This document shows, piece by piece, positions 17,173-25,338 of a stretch of DNA of 64,000 bases (positions within the stretch are counted from its first letter, which is position 1; every line of letters begins with the position of its first letter). The DNA comes from Desulfomonilaceae bacterium (GTDB lineage: Bacteria; Desulfobacterota; Desulfomonilia; Desulfomonilales; Desulfomonilaceae). Both the position numbers and the translations under genes were made by a program. The stretch is from NCBI GenBank assembly GCA_041662605.1, contig JBAZSD010000010.1, positions 82,329-146,328 of the forward strand, in the 5' to 3' direction. Under the pieces are notes generated by a model. It searched no databases, was not told the DNA's origin, and saw only the letters and a program-made list of their open reading frames with translations.

Positions 17173-17324
17173 TACGTTCCTCTTTTCTGTGGTTGGCTTT
17201 AAAAGCATTTAGAGACCAGGACCAGGAAAACCCGACTTATAGCAGCGTTTGCAACGCCTTTCTGTGACCCGTTATTGAAACGCGACTTGTCGGTCATGAG
17301 GCGCCAATATTACGAGCAATCCTA

Positions 17325-17636
17325 TCATTTTTCGTCGCCATGATCGTGAGGGCCAAGCTCTACGAACTTGACCGTTTCGTCATAGCAATCTGAACAATCA
17401 TGACAACGGACAATCTTGTCATACCCTCTTCGTCTACAAATCATACAGTAGAGGTAAATGATGAGAAGGTTTGTCTTCACCGGATCGCTGTAATATCCCC
17501 TAAAATCTGACCTCAGTGGTTCGCCGATTGCAATCGGATTAGCAAGAATAATGTCCATTTTCTTCTGAACCGCGTTCTTTAAGGCAGCATGTTTTTTCAG
17601 CGATTCAAGAAAGTCGTCGCTGAACAAGGCGACCAT
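17325..17636 (-). CDS. RelE/YafQ-like toxin of a toxin-antitoxin pair
   Basis: 103 residues. LKKHAALKNAVQKKMDIIL, NPIAIGEPLRSDFRGYYSDP and NLLIIYLYC follow the RelE/ParE fold, where toxins act on translating mRNA or gyrase. The C-terminus is unusual: CRRRGYDKIVRCHDCSDCYD carries five cysteines that could bind metal, followed by FVELGPHDHG. The start overlaps the antitoxin stop by one base (TGATG), the standard arrangement. The catalytic residues of the cleaving subfamily cannot be assigned with confidence. Confidence 0.82.
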   Translation of the reverse strand: MVALFSDDFLESLKKHAALKNAVQKKMDIILANPIAIGEPLRSDFRGYYSDPVKTNLLIIYLYCMICRRRGYDKIVRCHDCSDCYDETVKFVELGPHDHGDEK

Positions 17637-17887
17637 CAGAAGACCTCATCGTAACTGGACCACTTCGTTGCGCCGGATTGGATCTTCACCATGGTCGCCA
17701 TGAGGCTATCTCTGAATCCTGGATCATCGAGGAAAATTTTCATTGGATCGTCTTCATTGACCCGCTTCAGATTGAGTATGAACTGTGTAAAGATTTCCGA
17801 GACCGTTGTTCTTTGTCTTGTAGCGTAAATCTTCGCATATTCGATAAGGTCTTGATCCATAGTAATATTGATCTTTCTTTTTGCCAT
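17636..17887 (-). CDS. DUF6364-type antitoxin
   Basis: 83 residues from ATG 17887; an upstream alternative adds eight residues, but GGAGGC lies just before this ATG. KRKINITMDQDLIEYAKIYA followed by RQRTTVSEIFTQFILNLKR is the ribbon-helix-helix-like N-terminus of this antitoxin family. The acidic C-terminal part (EDDPMKIFLDDPGFRDSL) would wrap the toxin. It precedes and overlaps the toxin gene, and pairs of this kind repress their own promoter. Confidence 0.85.
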   Translation of the reverse strand: MAKRKINITMDQDLIEYAKIYATRQRTTVSEIFTQFILNLKRVNEDDPMKIFLDDPGFRDSLMATMVKIQSGATKWSSYDEVF

Positions 17888-18137
17888 GCGATTGGAGCCT
17901 CCTCGAAGCATACCCCTAATATACGCCCAATATGTGGCCTAATCAAGGATCGAAGCATGATAAAACAAAATAACTGGAAAAATTGTTTCAACATTTGGCT
18001 CAATTTTGAAAGCATTGGGCCTGGCTATCCTTATGCTATGAGATCAGCGAAAAAGGAGTTCATAGATTCAAAAGATTTTACATTCCCGAATTGAATGTCT
18101 GAGGTGGCTTGGTCTTCATTATAGTAAGTGTCGCCGG

Positions 18138-18344
18138 TTATTGAAGACGACCTTTTAGAGTCTCCGTCATGCGATGGTAAGGTACCAGGAGTTCGCGGGC
18201 AAGCTCCGCAGCCCTTAATCCAAGCTCTTCAATCTGTTCGGCGAGATGTGCGCCAGGCAAATTCAAATCGAGTAGCAATTTTGCAGCGTCAAGTAGGTCA
18301 ATCTTCTTTTCCGCCTTGCGCTCAGAACCGGCGAAAGCATTGAA
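18138..18344 (-). pseudogene. C-terminal fragment of a helical protein
   Basis: A 68-codon stretch follows an in-frame TGA and has no start codon. It reads ERKAEKKIDLLDAAKLLLDL, then NLPGAHLAEQIEELGLRAAE and LARELLVPYHRM, strongly helical with heptad-like leucines and plausible codon use. It lies directly downstream of the DsrE-like gene on the same strand. The family is not recognised; it is treated as the tail of a lost gene. Confidence 0.35.
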
Positions 18345-18352
18345 TCAACAGA

Positions 18353-18844
18353 TCACGGCTTTACGTACGCAAATCCCATTCTTTGTAAGTCAATTATTTC
18401 CAATATCCCTGCTGGAACTATCTCGCAGACATCAATCAAGTCCTGTTTGTCGATGTGATTATTGGCCAACGCATTCCTGCACATTTTGAATCTAACTCCC
18501 AGCCTGTGAAGTTCCTCGATTGTGTCGGCGTGGCGGGATACGTTATCTTTTTTAAACAGTTTAACAGCGGCGCCGTTAGCGACAACACTGATCTCACACT
18601 GCTGCGCCGGAATCTCCTTGAAAAGATTCTTTATGTTTGCCAGTGCTAACGAAAGTCTTTCTTCCTGATCCCAATCAAGATGAAAAAGCGCTTTTAGGGA
18701 CCTCTTCGCATCGACTCCTTGAGTCTGCTTTGTTTGTGTTCCCATTGATTCAACCCCTTCGCCAGAGTATACGATAAAAGGACAAATGGCTGTTTCAGTC
18801 ACCAACAAAAAGCTGATCGCAATTAGTGAAAATAGTCTTTTCAT
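18353..18844 (-). CDS. exported DsrE-like protein
   Basis: 163 residues from ATG 18844. A signal peptide (KRLFSLIAISFLLVTETAIC) is followed by a spacer and a DsrE/DsrF-fold domain: LKALFHLDWDQEERLSLALA, NIKNLF, ISVVANGAAVKLF, RLGVRFKMCRNALANNHI and VCEIVPAGILEIIDLQRMGF. The CRNAL cysteine sits where DsrE proteins carry their sulfur-binding cysteine. Cytoplasmic DsrE relays sulfane sulfur; this copy should act in the periplasm or at the membrane. It may be a sulfur carrier in a sulfur-metabolising anaerobe, which is inference. Confidence 0.8.
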   Translation of the reverse strand: MKRLFSLIAISFLLVTETAICPFIVYSGEGVESMGTQTKQTQGVDAKRSLKALFHLDWDQEERLSLALANIKNLFKEIPAQQCEISVVANGAAVKLFKKDNVSRHADTIEELHRLGVRFKMCRNALANNHIDKQDLIDVCEIVPAGILEIIDLQRMGFAYVKP

Positions 18845-18972
18845 GTGAACTTCTTCCAAAGGTCTGGTTTTCAGTGATTAAGCGGACTATTGCAACAGGC
18901 TCTTTAAATAAGCCTATCCAGAATATTGAGGTATTCCTCGATCTTGCCAAGCCCTTTACCGAAAATTACGAT

Positions 18973-19326
18973 TCAATCGTTATCGTCGGATTGGAATGAG
19001 AGTTTTGGCCTTCCGAAAAAGTGCCAGATACAGCTATCAATAATATGACTTAATTGTTGACCGGCCTGTTGTCGTTGCTTCACCAATTCAAACAGGTTGG
19101 CGTCGACGGTTGTCGCCAGTTTCTCCCGTTTCCCCTCTTTTTTCTTGTGGAAAATACGAGGCCTTGGAGCGTCCGGGAGAGGCAGGGGGTCATTCAAATG
19201 TTGATTTTTGAGCAACAGAATTTGCTCTTGTAAAGAAGCCATGCACTGATTGAACTCTTCGCGAGTTACGAATAGCGAAGAGTCGGGGAGTCGGTCAGGA
19301 TCGATTGCCGAACGTTTCCTGGGCAT
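18973..19326 (-). CDS. hypothetical basic protein
   Basis: 117 residues. The N-terminus MPRKRSAIDPDRLPDSSLFV leads into a short coiled region (EEFNQCMASLQEQILLLKNQ). A basic linker (IFHKKKEGKREK) is followed by LATTVDANLFELVKQRQQ and HIIDSCIWHFFGRPKL. The last part resembles the strand-helix-helix of ribbon-helix-helix DNA binders, a weak similarity. It starts 6 bases after a 56-residue gene on the same strand, so they are one operon. Function unknown. Confidence 0.6.
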   Translation of the reverse strand: MPRKRSAIDPDRLPDSSLFVTREEFNQCMASLQEQILLLKNQHLNDPLPLPDAPRPRIFHKKKEGKREKLATTVDANLFELVKQRQQAGQQLSHIIDSCIWHFFGRPKLSFQSDDND

Positions 19327-19332
19327 ATTCGA

Positions 19333-19503
19333 TTACTCATCTTTCTTTTCAGGGTTATCTGTTTGTCCTTTGACTATGTCTTCCAGCATTTCTTTCAATA
19401 CGGCCTGTTCTGAGGGCATTTGGGCGAGAAGTTTTCTTATTTGATCTTTAAAACCCTGTTGTTCTCTCAATGGCTGTGATTTTTTCTTCTTTTTCTTCAT
19501 CAT
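19333..19503 (-). CDS. small lysine-rich hypothetical protein (56 aa)
   Basis: ATG 19503 (a second ATG follows at once) is preceded by AGGT and opens 57 codons ending at TAA 19333. The N-terminus is highly basic (MMKKKKKKSQPL), followed by a helix, FKDQIRKLLAQMPSEQAVLK, and an acidic end. The frame ends 6 bases before the start of the 117-residue gene. The spacing and composition make a real gene likely. Function unknown. Confidence 0.5.
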   Translation of the reverse strand: MMKKKKKKSQPLREQQGFKDQIRKLLAQMPSEQAVLKEMLEDIVKGQTDNPEKKDE

Positions 19504-19664
19504 GACGGACCTGCGTAATTAGATGACTGGAGAAGCGGTACCAACGGTCGCAAAAAAATGAATAGTCATCCATTTTCAATACCTCAGAAAAAGCTGCATG
19601 TCTATGGAAAAACATAGATAAGACAGAAAAGATGTGACAATTCTATTTAGGTTGAATGGATGGC

Positions 19665-19695
19665 GCCGGAGCCACCTATGATGGTGGCTACCGGC
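19665..19695 (-). terminator. GC-rich hairpin behind the 113-residue gene
   Basis: GCCGG-A-GCCACC, a six-base loop, then GGTGGC-TA-CCGGC form an 11-base-pair hairpin 12 bases past the minus-strand stop at 19708. No U-run follows, so it may terminate weakly or stabilise the mRNA 3' end. Confidence 0.45.
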
Positions 19696-19707
19696 AAAAT
19701 GTAAGGG

Positions 19708-20049
19708 TTAAATCTTGTCTACAACTGTAGACCAGATGTCACGAACTCCATCAAACCAACCCTTGACCCATGACGCGGCATAATAGTTGAGACATGGGTC
19801 GTGCGGTTTAACGCCCATAAGATGATCCTCTTCAAAAGCGTCTCTGAAATATTCCCCTATCACATTGTCATTCAGAATCGAAGAAGTCACCCAATGGTCC
19901 TGGTATGTGTAGTCGAATTTCACTGCGTAAATGAAGTCGGAATAAGACGCTGAATTGGCCCAACCTTGGCCTTCGGTTTTACCATTTTTAAAAGAATCTT
20001 TTTCTATACAGGCCTTTTCCTCTCTCAATCTTTGAATTATAGCTTCCAT
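19708..20049 (-). CDS. hypothetical protein
   Basis: 113 residues with GGGGGG before ATG 20049. Starts MEAIIQRLREEKACIEKDSF. The middle contains WANSASYSDFIYAVKFDYTY and the end CLNYYAASWVKGWFDGVRDIW, rich in aromatics. No signal peptide or membrane segment. I do not recognise a family. It is alone on its strand with a hairpin behind it. Confidence 0.6.
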   Translation of the reverse strand: MEAIIQRLREEKACIEKDSFKNGKTEGQGWANSASYSDFIYAVKFDYTYQDHWVTSSILNDNVIGEYFRDAFEEDHLMGVKPHDPCLNYYAASWVKGWFDGVRDIWSTVVDKI

Positions 20050-20365
20050 GATGTTATCCCCCCTTGTTAGAGATTTCTGTCTGTGATTCGCTGGAACATT
20101 TAGAAAAGATATCCCCCATATTGCGCAGCGGTTTCAAAACGGGTTATAGACCATGTCAGGCGAGACTTTATCGAACTACTTAATCACGATGTGTCGTCAA
20201 CCATTTTACACCCCCTGTAATTTACTGATCTATACGAATATCGCTCCGATAGAAGATAACTCGCAGAGATAATATTTGTTGTCAACAGGTGGTGACAATT
20301 CTATCCTAATGTATTGTATTAATTATATAATGACCAAATTATAGACATTGGCGACTGACCGCGGA
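20050..20365. other. intergenic region with an inverted repeat
   Basis: No gene is seen. TTGTCA-N8-TGACAA at 20279-20298 is a perfect 6+6 inverted repeat. It lies upstream of the minus-strand gene starting at 20049 and downstream of the polymerase operon, so it could be an operator or promoter element. TTGACA on the minus strand overlaps it. Confidence 0.35.
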
Positions 20366-20827
20366 CTAGTAAACCTTCATTCTTAGAAATTTATCCAACC
20401 GGCCGCTCCAGTTTTTAAGAGCTTTCCACATGACAATTGATATTGATATTCCTTTAGCCCCCTGTTTTTGCAATTTACCCTCGACAGCGAGAACCTGACT
20501 GGTAAGTATAGTTCGCGCAAATCCATTCTGGGCTTTTGGGAAAACCACCACATCAATAAGACCGGTTTCGTCCTCCATTGTAAGAAACATTACCCTTTTT
20601 CCTGATTTGGTTGGTGGAGTATGGACAATCACAAGCAGGCCGATGACCCGCACAATGGAGCCTGATGGTAAACGTCGCAAATCAGTCGCCCTGACGATAT
20701 TCTGTTGAGCCAGAATTGGTCTAAGGATAGACAATGGATGCGCATGACAGAAAACTTTCATGGATATGGCTTCGTTATAAGCCAGCGTTCTGTCAGTCTC
20801 ATTTATGTGTTTGGTCTGGTCATGCAT
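20366..20827 (-). CDS. OB-fold C-terminal part of a split DnaE2-type polymerase
   Basis: 153 residues. It matches the end of DnaE2-type polymerases: HAHPLSILRPILAQQNIV, then LPSGSIVRVIGLLVIVHTPP and VMFLTMEDETGLIDVVVFP, which is the nucleic-acid-binding OB domain. In most bacteria this is the last ~150 residues of the polymerase. Here it is a separate frame whose ATG overlaps the polymerase stop by 8 bases, so translation is coupled. The frame is intact and the cut falls at a domain boundary, which argues for a functional split gene rather than a sequencing error, although a single frameshift would give the same picture. Confidence 0.75.
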   Translation of the reverse strand: MHDQTKHINETDRTLAYNEAISMKVFCHAHPLSILRPILAQQNIVRATDLRRLPSGSIVRVIGLLVIVHTPPTKSGKRVMFLTMEDETGLIDVVVFPKAQNGFARTILTSQVLAVEGKLQKQGAKGISISIVMWKALKNWSGRLDKFLRMKVY

Positions 20828-23399
20828 TATAAGCTTCCTGGATCAGCTCCCATTCGTAATTTTCGAGGCCTTCAAAAGCCCCTGCAATAGATAGAATATC
20901 CTCTATGCGTTTAGGTGTTGGGACACGAGTCAGAAATTCCTCACGATTCCTGAATGGTCCAAATCTCTCGCGATTGGCTCGAATACGGCGGGCCATGGCG
21001 GGTCCAACCCCGTTTATCACATCCAATGGAACCCTTATCCCCGTTCTTTCGGACACATATTCAGCGCTGCTGGAATTAACATGTGGCGCGTATATTCTTA
21101 TGCCCCTTCTCCTTGCTTCGTTTATTACTACTGAATGCGGATATGAGCCCACCTGTCCGGCGTTGAGCAGTCCAAGATAGAACGCCTGTGGATAATGAGC
21201 TTTCAGGTAAGCGCTTTGGTAGGTAATGTGGGCGAATGAAGCAGCATGGGCTTTACAAAATCCGTATGATGCGAAAGCGGAAACTTGAGTGAAAACTTCC
21301 TCTGCGAGAGATTTGCTATGTCCCTGATCTATTGCGCCTTCAATAAAGCTTTGTTTGAGAAGTTCCATTTTCCGGGATTTGCGGTCTTTGGTCATGGCCC
21401 TACGGAAAGCGTCGGCTTCGGCATAGGACAAACCGGCAAAAAAATGGGCGATCCTTAAGACCTGTTCCTGGAAAAGGATTACACCGTAGGTCTCTTTCAA
21501 GACTTCTGAAATAGTCTCGTGTAAAAATGGCACAGGCTCCTCTTTATTTCGCCTTCGAATGTAAACACTAACCATATCTCCTTCAACAGGGCCGGGCCTA
21601 AAAAGAGAAACTTCCGCTACCAGATCCTTAAATTCTACTGGTTGAAGACATCCCAAAAGACTCCGTTGTCCAGGAGATTCAAGTTGAAAAACACCGACAC
21701 TGTGAGTACTGCGAAGCAGTGAATAAGTCCTCTTGTCGTTAAGCGGAATGCGATCAAGATCCAGATTGATTCTTTTTTCATCCAATATTTCCAAAGCTTT
21801 TCTAATCGCGGTATGCATACGCAAGCCGAGTATGTCCAGTTTGAGAAGACCCAAAGCTTCAACATCGTCCTTATCCAGTTGACTTACCGGAACGTCTTTT
21901 GGCGATTTACCTACCGGGGTCCATGCTTTTATGTCACCCGGCGCTATTATTATCCCGCCTAAATGAACTGAGGTCTGAAAAGGAATACCGGTCAGTTTTG
22001 ACGCCAAATCCACAAGCTGTGTTTCTTTCTGGATTGGAGCGCTCCTTAATTCCGGCAATTGCTCCAGGGATAACTTCAGGTCACGACCTCTAAGCGACCA
22101 GGGAAGGCATGAAGCAAGGCGGTTTATTTCATTCAGAGGGTAACCCATTGCTCTTGCGGCCAAACGCACGGCGCTCCGGCACTTGAATTTGTGGATTGTG
22201 CAAACCATCGCCGTTTGTCTTGGAAATAGCCCAAGGACATAGTTGATGACCTCGTCCCTGCGTTCGGAATCAAAGTCAATGTCAATGTCCGGCATGTCAC
22301 CACGGCCGTCATTTATGAAGCGTTCAAACAACAAATCATTAGCTACAGGATCAACCCCTCCCAGGAGTAGATAAACTATCAAGCTGCCCGCGGCTGAGCC
22401 TCGAACGCTGTGCCGGATATTCCCAGAATGGGCAAAGTCAACTACGTTTCTGACAAGAAGAAAGAAATCGGCCAATCGGGTTTTATTCACAGCTTCCAAT
22501 TCCTGATCAAGACGGCGGAAATAGTCTATACCAACAGAAGAATAAAACTTGCTCAGTCCCTTGAAACACAGTTTGGTAAGATTTTCCGAGGCCTTGTGAG
22601 GGTCTTGAATAGATGGTGGATGGAGTTTTCCGATAGGTAGAGAAAAGGATTTACATAGTGAAGCGACATATTTAGTATTTTTAATTGATTGATAATAGCC
22701 AATTCGATTTTCCATTTCTGCGCCGGAGGCTAAAAAGAAACTGTCATTCGGTAGTGGGGTAATTTTTCGGTGATGATGTTTGATCTGAATATCGACCAAT
22801 ATGCGGTGGAGAATATAATCTTCACGTCTCAGAAAAGAGACTTCATTGGTAGCCACCGTCGGGATATTTACTGATGAGGCAAAGTTTATCGTTTTTTCCA
22901 ATAATTGATCGTCATTATTCTGAATAGCCAGAAAAAGCCACTCAGGGTTGTTTAGGGCTGACTTTAATTCCAGCAAACCAAACTCAGCCTGGTCGGATAT
23001 CCCTCTTTTCAGAGCCGTATTAATCCTGGAATCTCGTCCACCGGCTATACAAACCAGCCCTTTTGAATAGTGGCATAAATCCTGTTTTGTAATGATTCCC
23101 GAATTCGCAGTAGCCGACACAAGACAGCAAAGGTTCCTGTAGGCTTCAAAGTTTGTCGCCAGAAAAGTTATCCGAGATCCATCCCAAATCGGAAGTTTGG
23201 CTCCTATAATTGGTTGAATTCCAATTCTGACTGCCGCCTTATAGAACCTAACAGCCCCATGCAGGGTGTAATCGGTAAGAGCGACAGTCTTTTGTCCCAT
23301 TGACGCAACAGTCTCAACCAAATCTTCAGGGGTGAATGTTCCCCAAAGAAATGAGAAAGCGCTAAGTACTTCAAGATGTACAAAGGTATCCATCTTCAT
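20820..23399 (-). CDS. dnaE2: error-prone DNA polymerase III alpha subunit (DnaE2 type), without OB domain
   Basis: 859 residues. The PHP region at the N-terminus (HLEVLSAFSFLWGT, VALTDYTLHG) lacks the metal-binding HxH, as is usual in DnaE2. Polymerase palm motifs follow: SVRGSAAGSLIVYLL at 331-345 and PDIDIDF with the catalytic aspartates at 370-376. Fingers and helix-hairpin-helix follow (GVGPAMARRIRANRERFGPF near 815). The protein is about 150-200 residues shorter than full DnaE2; the rest is the next gene. Together with lexA 74 bases upstream it forms an SOS mutagenesis operon. No imuA or imuB is present here. Confidence 0.88.
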   Translation of the reverse strand: MKMDTFVHLEVLSAFSFLWGTFTPEDLVETVASMGQKTVALTDYTLHGAVRFYKAAVRIGIQPIIGAKLPIWDGSRITFLATNFEAYRNLCCLVSATANSGIITKQDLCHYSKGLVCIAGGRDSRINTALKRGISDQAEFGLLELKSALNNPEWLFLAIQNNDDQLLEKTINFASSVNIPTVATNEVSFLRREDYILHRILVDIQIKHHHRKITPLPNDSFFLASGAEMENRIGYYQSIKNTKYVASLCKSFSLPIGKLHPPSIQDPHKASENLTKLCFKGLSKFYSSVGIDYFRRLDQELEAVNKTRLADFFLLVRNVVDFAHSGNIRHSVRGSAAGSLIVYLLLGGVDPVANDLLFERFINDGRGDMPDIDIDFDSERRDEVINYVLGLFPRQTAMVCTIHKFKCRSAVRLAARAMGYPLNEINRLASCLPWSLRGRDLKLSLEQLPELRSAPIQKETQLVDLASKLTGIPFQTSVHLGGIIIAPGDIKAWTPVGKSPKDVPVSQLDKDDVEALGLLKLDILGLRMHTAIRKALEILDEKRINLDLDRIPLNDKRTYSLLRSTHSVGVFQLESPGQRSLLGCLQPVEFKDLVAEVSLFRPGPVEGDMVSVYIRRRNKEEPVPFLHETISEVLKETYGVILFQEQVLRIAHFFAGLSYAEADAFRRAMTKDRKSRKMELLKQSFIEGAIDQGHSKSLAEEVFTQVSAFASYGFCKAHAASFAHITYQSAYLKAHYPQAFYLGLLNAGQVGSYPHSVVINEARRRGIRIYAPHVNSSSAEYVSERTGIRVPLDVINGVGPAMARRIRANRERFGPFRNREEFLTRVPTPKRIEDILSIAGAFEGLENYEWELIQEAYNA

Positions 23400-23473
23400 G
23401 AAAACATGATCATGCTGTTATGATTAGTTTGTTTAATCGATTAGTTCGATCTGGACCGAGAGTGGCAAGCTTG

Positions 23474-24094
23474 TTATGGCTTGGCTCGTATAACCCCGAC
23501 TAGTTTTCCTAAAACCTTTATATTGGAACGATCTTTCCCTCTAAAAATTAATGGTTCATAAAGTTTATTCGCCGGCAGTAATTCTATTGCCTCTCTACTG
23601 ATTCTGAGAATTTTCAAAGTGGCTTCGGGTTCAATCGCCTCAACAATAACCGCCACGATAGAACCATTCTCCGCTTCCTGCTGAGGTCGAATTATTGCAA
23701 GATCTCCGTCCTGTATGTGAGCTTCAATCATTGAGTCGCCTTTGACTCTGAGAGCGAAAGCTTCGGATGAACCGAAAAATGAGGGGTTTATCGGTAACTG
23801 TTCTTCCTTGTCTTCTTGAGCCAATATAGGATTCCCTGCGGCTATTCTCCCTAGAATGGGTATCGAAGGGATTATTCTTGATTGTGAATCAACTAGTTTC
23901 CAGGCTCTCTTTTTACCCGGCATTCCCTTAATCAGGCCTTGCGATTCCAATGAGCGGATATGCTTGACAAGACTTCCATGAGAAACAAGGCCTACGCCTT
24001 TGCATATCTCCCTTAAAGACGGTGAAAAACCTTCGTGTTTTTGGAATAGGGTGATGAAATCCAGGATTTGTTTTTGTCGTTCGGTTACAGTCAT
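23474..24094 (-). CDS. lexA: LexA repressor
   Basis: 206 residues. An N-terminal winged helix (residues 1-65, TERQKQILDFITLFQKHEGF, then SPSLREICKGVG) binds DNA. The cleavage site is Ala86-Gly87 in RIAAGNP, with catalytic Ser121 (GDSM) and Lys161 (TLKIL) of the S24 self-cleaving protease. It represses SOS genes until RecA filaments trigger autocleavage. It heads the operon with the split polymerase. A promoter with an overlapping palindrome lies directly upstream, consistent with autoregulation. In many bacteria a second, dedicated LexA controls the mutagenesis cassette; whether this is the only LexA cannot be seen here. Confidence 0.92.
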   Translation of the reverse strand: MTVTERQKQILDFITLFQKHEGFSPSLREICKGVGLVSHGSLVKHIRSLESQGLIKGMPGKKRAWKLVDSQSRIIPSIPILGRIAAGNPILAQEDKEEQLPINPSFFGSSEAFALRVKGDSMIEAHIQDGDLAIIRPQQEAENGSIVAVIVEAIEPEATLKILRISREAIELLPANKLYEPLIFRGKDRSNIKVLGKLVGVIRAKP

Positions 24095-24100
24095 GTTTAT

Positions 24101-24129
24101 ATTATAGAGAACATATGGTCTCCATGCAA
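24101..24129 (-). promoter_or_regulatory. lexA promoter with probable LexA operator
   Basis: On the minus strand TTGCAT (24129-24124), a 17-base spacer and a perfect TATAAT (24106-24101) form a sigma70-type promoter. The spacer contains GACCATATGTTC (24120-24109), an imperfect palindrome close to the GAAC-N4-GTTC class of LexA boxes, so repressor binding would cover the promoter. The -10 box ends six bases before ATG 24094, so the transcript would be leaderless or nearly so. Confidence 0.6.
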
Positions 24130-24387
24130 GAAAAATATTGAATCACTGGAAAGAAGGCAACTCGAACTCGAGCTTCTCCGACGGCAGTCGGAAATTCCTT
24201 TCAACAGACGCTATTTTTTACGAGATTGAGTTTATGGTTAATGTTTAGTACAAGGTGCATGGACCTATTTCAGGACCGCAGACTAGCATCGTAATCGCGA
24301 GTCGAAATAACGGGCAGTTATTGACCTGCAAGAGGCCGACTGTTAAACTAATAAGAGAATTACTGACCCTGACAACGGAATACTTCC

Positions 24388-25170
24388 ATGATCAACACCC
24401 TGAAAATTTTCAATGACCTCAAACAGACTATGGATCCCACGGCCGCTGAAAAAATAGTGGATGTGATCGGGTCTGTCTATGAAGAACTGAAGAATTCAGT
24501 AACCAAGACTGAGTTCAATGAACTGAAGGAAATTGTTAGGGAACTGGCCGAACGCGTTAGTGATCTGACCAAGCGTGTTGACACTTTGGCCATTCGCATG
24601 GATGAGCTAACTCAGCGTGTTGACACTTTGGCCATTCGCATGGATGAGCTAACTCAGCGTGTTGGCGCCTTGGCCAAACGCATGGATGAGCTAACGGCAA
24701 ATGTCTCCCGGCTTGAACATAAGGTTGAAGACCTTGTGGGAGAGATGAAACGCATGAAGGTAACCATGCAGGACATGAAACAAGAAATCGGCGGACTATC
24801 CCACACGGTTGGTTACAGGCTTGAAGATGAGGCAATGAAGTCCCTACCATCCCTGTTGAAACGGGATTTCTCCATTGACACTGAAGGCACGCTTGTCAGG
24901 GATTACATCGAAATAGGGCCAAAGAAGTATGTGGAACTTAACATTTGGGGCCACGGACTTAGGAGTGGCAAACCAGTTGAAATTATTGGCGAGGCGAAGA
25001 GCCAACTTAAGAAAAGGGATGTGGATCAATTCCTTCAAACTCTGAAAATCCTGGAACCCCTTATAAACAAGCCGATTGTCCCTCTCCTTGTGACGTATCA
25101 GACATCAGTTGATGTCAGACGTTACATTCAGGGTAAGAATATTGCGCTGTATTTCTCGTACCAATTGTAG
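24388..25170 (+). CDS. coiled-coil protein with PD-(D/E)xK-like C-terminal domain
   Basis: 260 residues. Residues about 40-150 are a long coiled coil built from 14-residue repeats (RVDTLAIRMDELTQ, repeated and then diverging). The C-terminal ~115 residues carry DYIEIGPKKYVELNIWGHG and EIIGEAKSQLKKRDVDQF, a D...E-x-K arrangement typical of restriction-like nuclease folds in hypothetical proteins of the DUF3782 kind. The role is unknown; DNA cleavage or binding is possible. It lies divergent from lexA, but no shared control is evident. Confidence 0.75.
   Translation: MINTLKIFNDLKQTMDPTAAEKIVDVIGSVYEELKNSVTKTEFNELKEIVRELAERVSDLTKRVDTLAIRMDELTQRVDTLAIRMDELTQRVGALAKRMDELTANVSRLEHKVEDLVGEMKRMKVTMQDMKQEIGGLSHTVGYRLEDEAMKSLPSLLKRDFSIDTEGTLVRDYIEIGPKKYVELNIWGHGLRSGKPVEIIGEAKSQLKKRDVDQFLQTLKILEPLINKPIVPLLVTYQTSVDVRRYIQGKNIALYFSYQL
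24573..24695 (+). repeat. 42 bp in-frame tandem repeat in the coiled coil
   Basis: Two perfect 42-base units (24573-24614 and 24615-24656) and a third, diverged partial unit to about 24695 encode the 14-residue heptad pair of the coiled coil. A multiple of three and of two heptads keeps frame and coil register, so copy number could change without breaking the protein. Confidence 0.9.
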
Positions 25171-25338
25171 CGATTGTCATAGTGGCACGGCATCCTACCG
25201 ATGATTGCATGGTGGCTATAGACAGTCTCTGTCTGTGTATTTAACCTGACGAATCCCCCCAAGTGTTGCTCTTGACCATGCCCCACAGTTTTGCAAAACA
25301 ACAGCAATGGTCCATTTCAGACAAGAGGCGGTAATGTC

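Noticed and set aside
24573..24695. Possible CRISPR-like repeats
   Set aside because: Units are contiguous, without spacers, in frame inside a gene.
24557..24850. Open frame opposite the coiled-coil gene with repeated HPCEWPKCQHAEL units
   Set aside because: It is the antisense reading of the 42 bp tandem repeat; the plus-strand frame has the coil pattern and nuclease-like domain.
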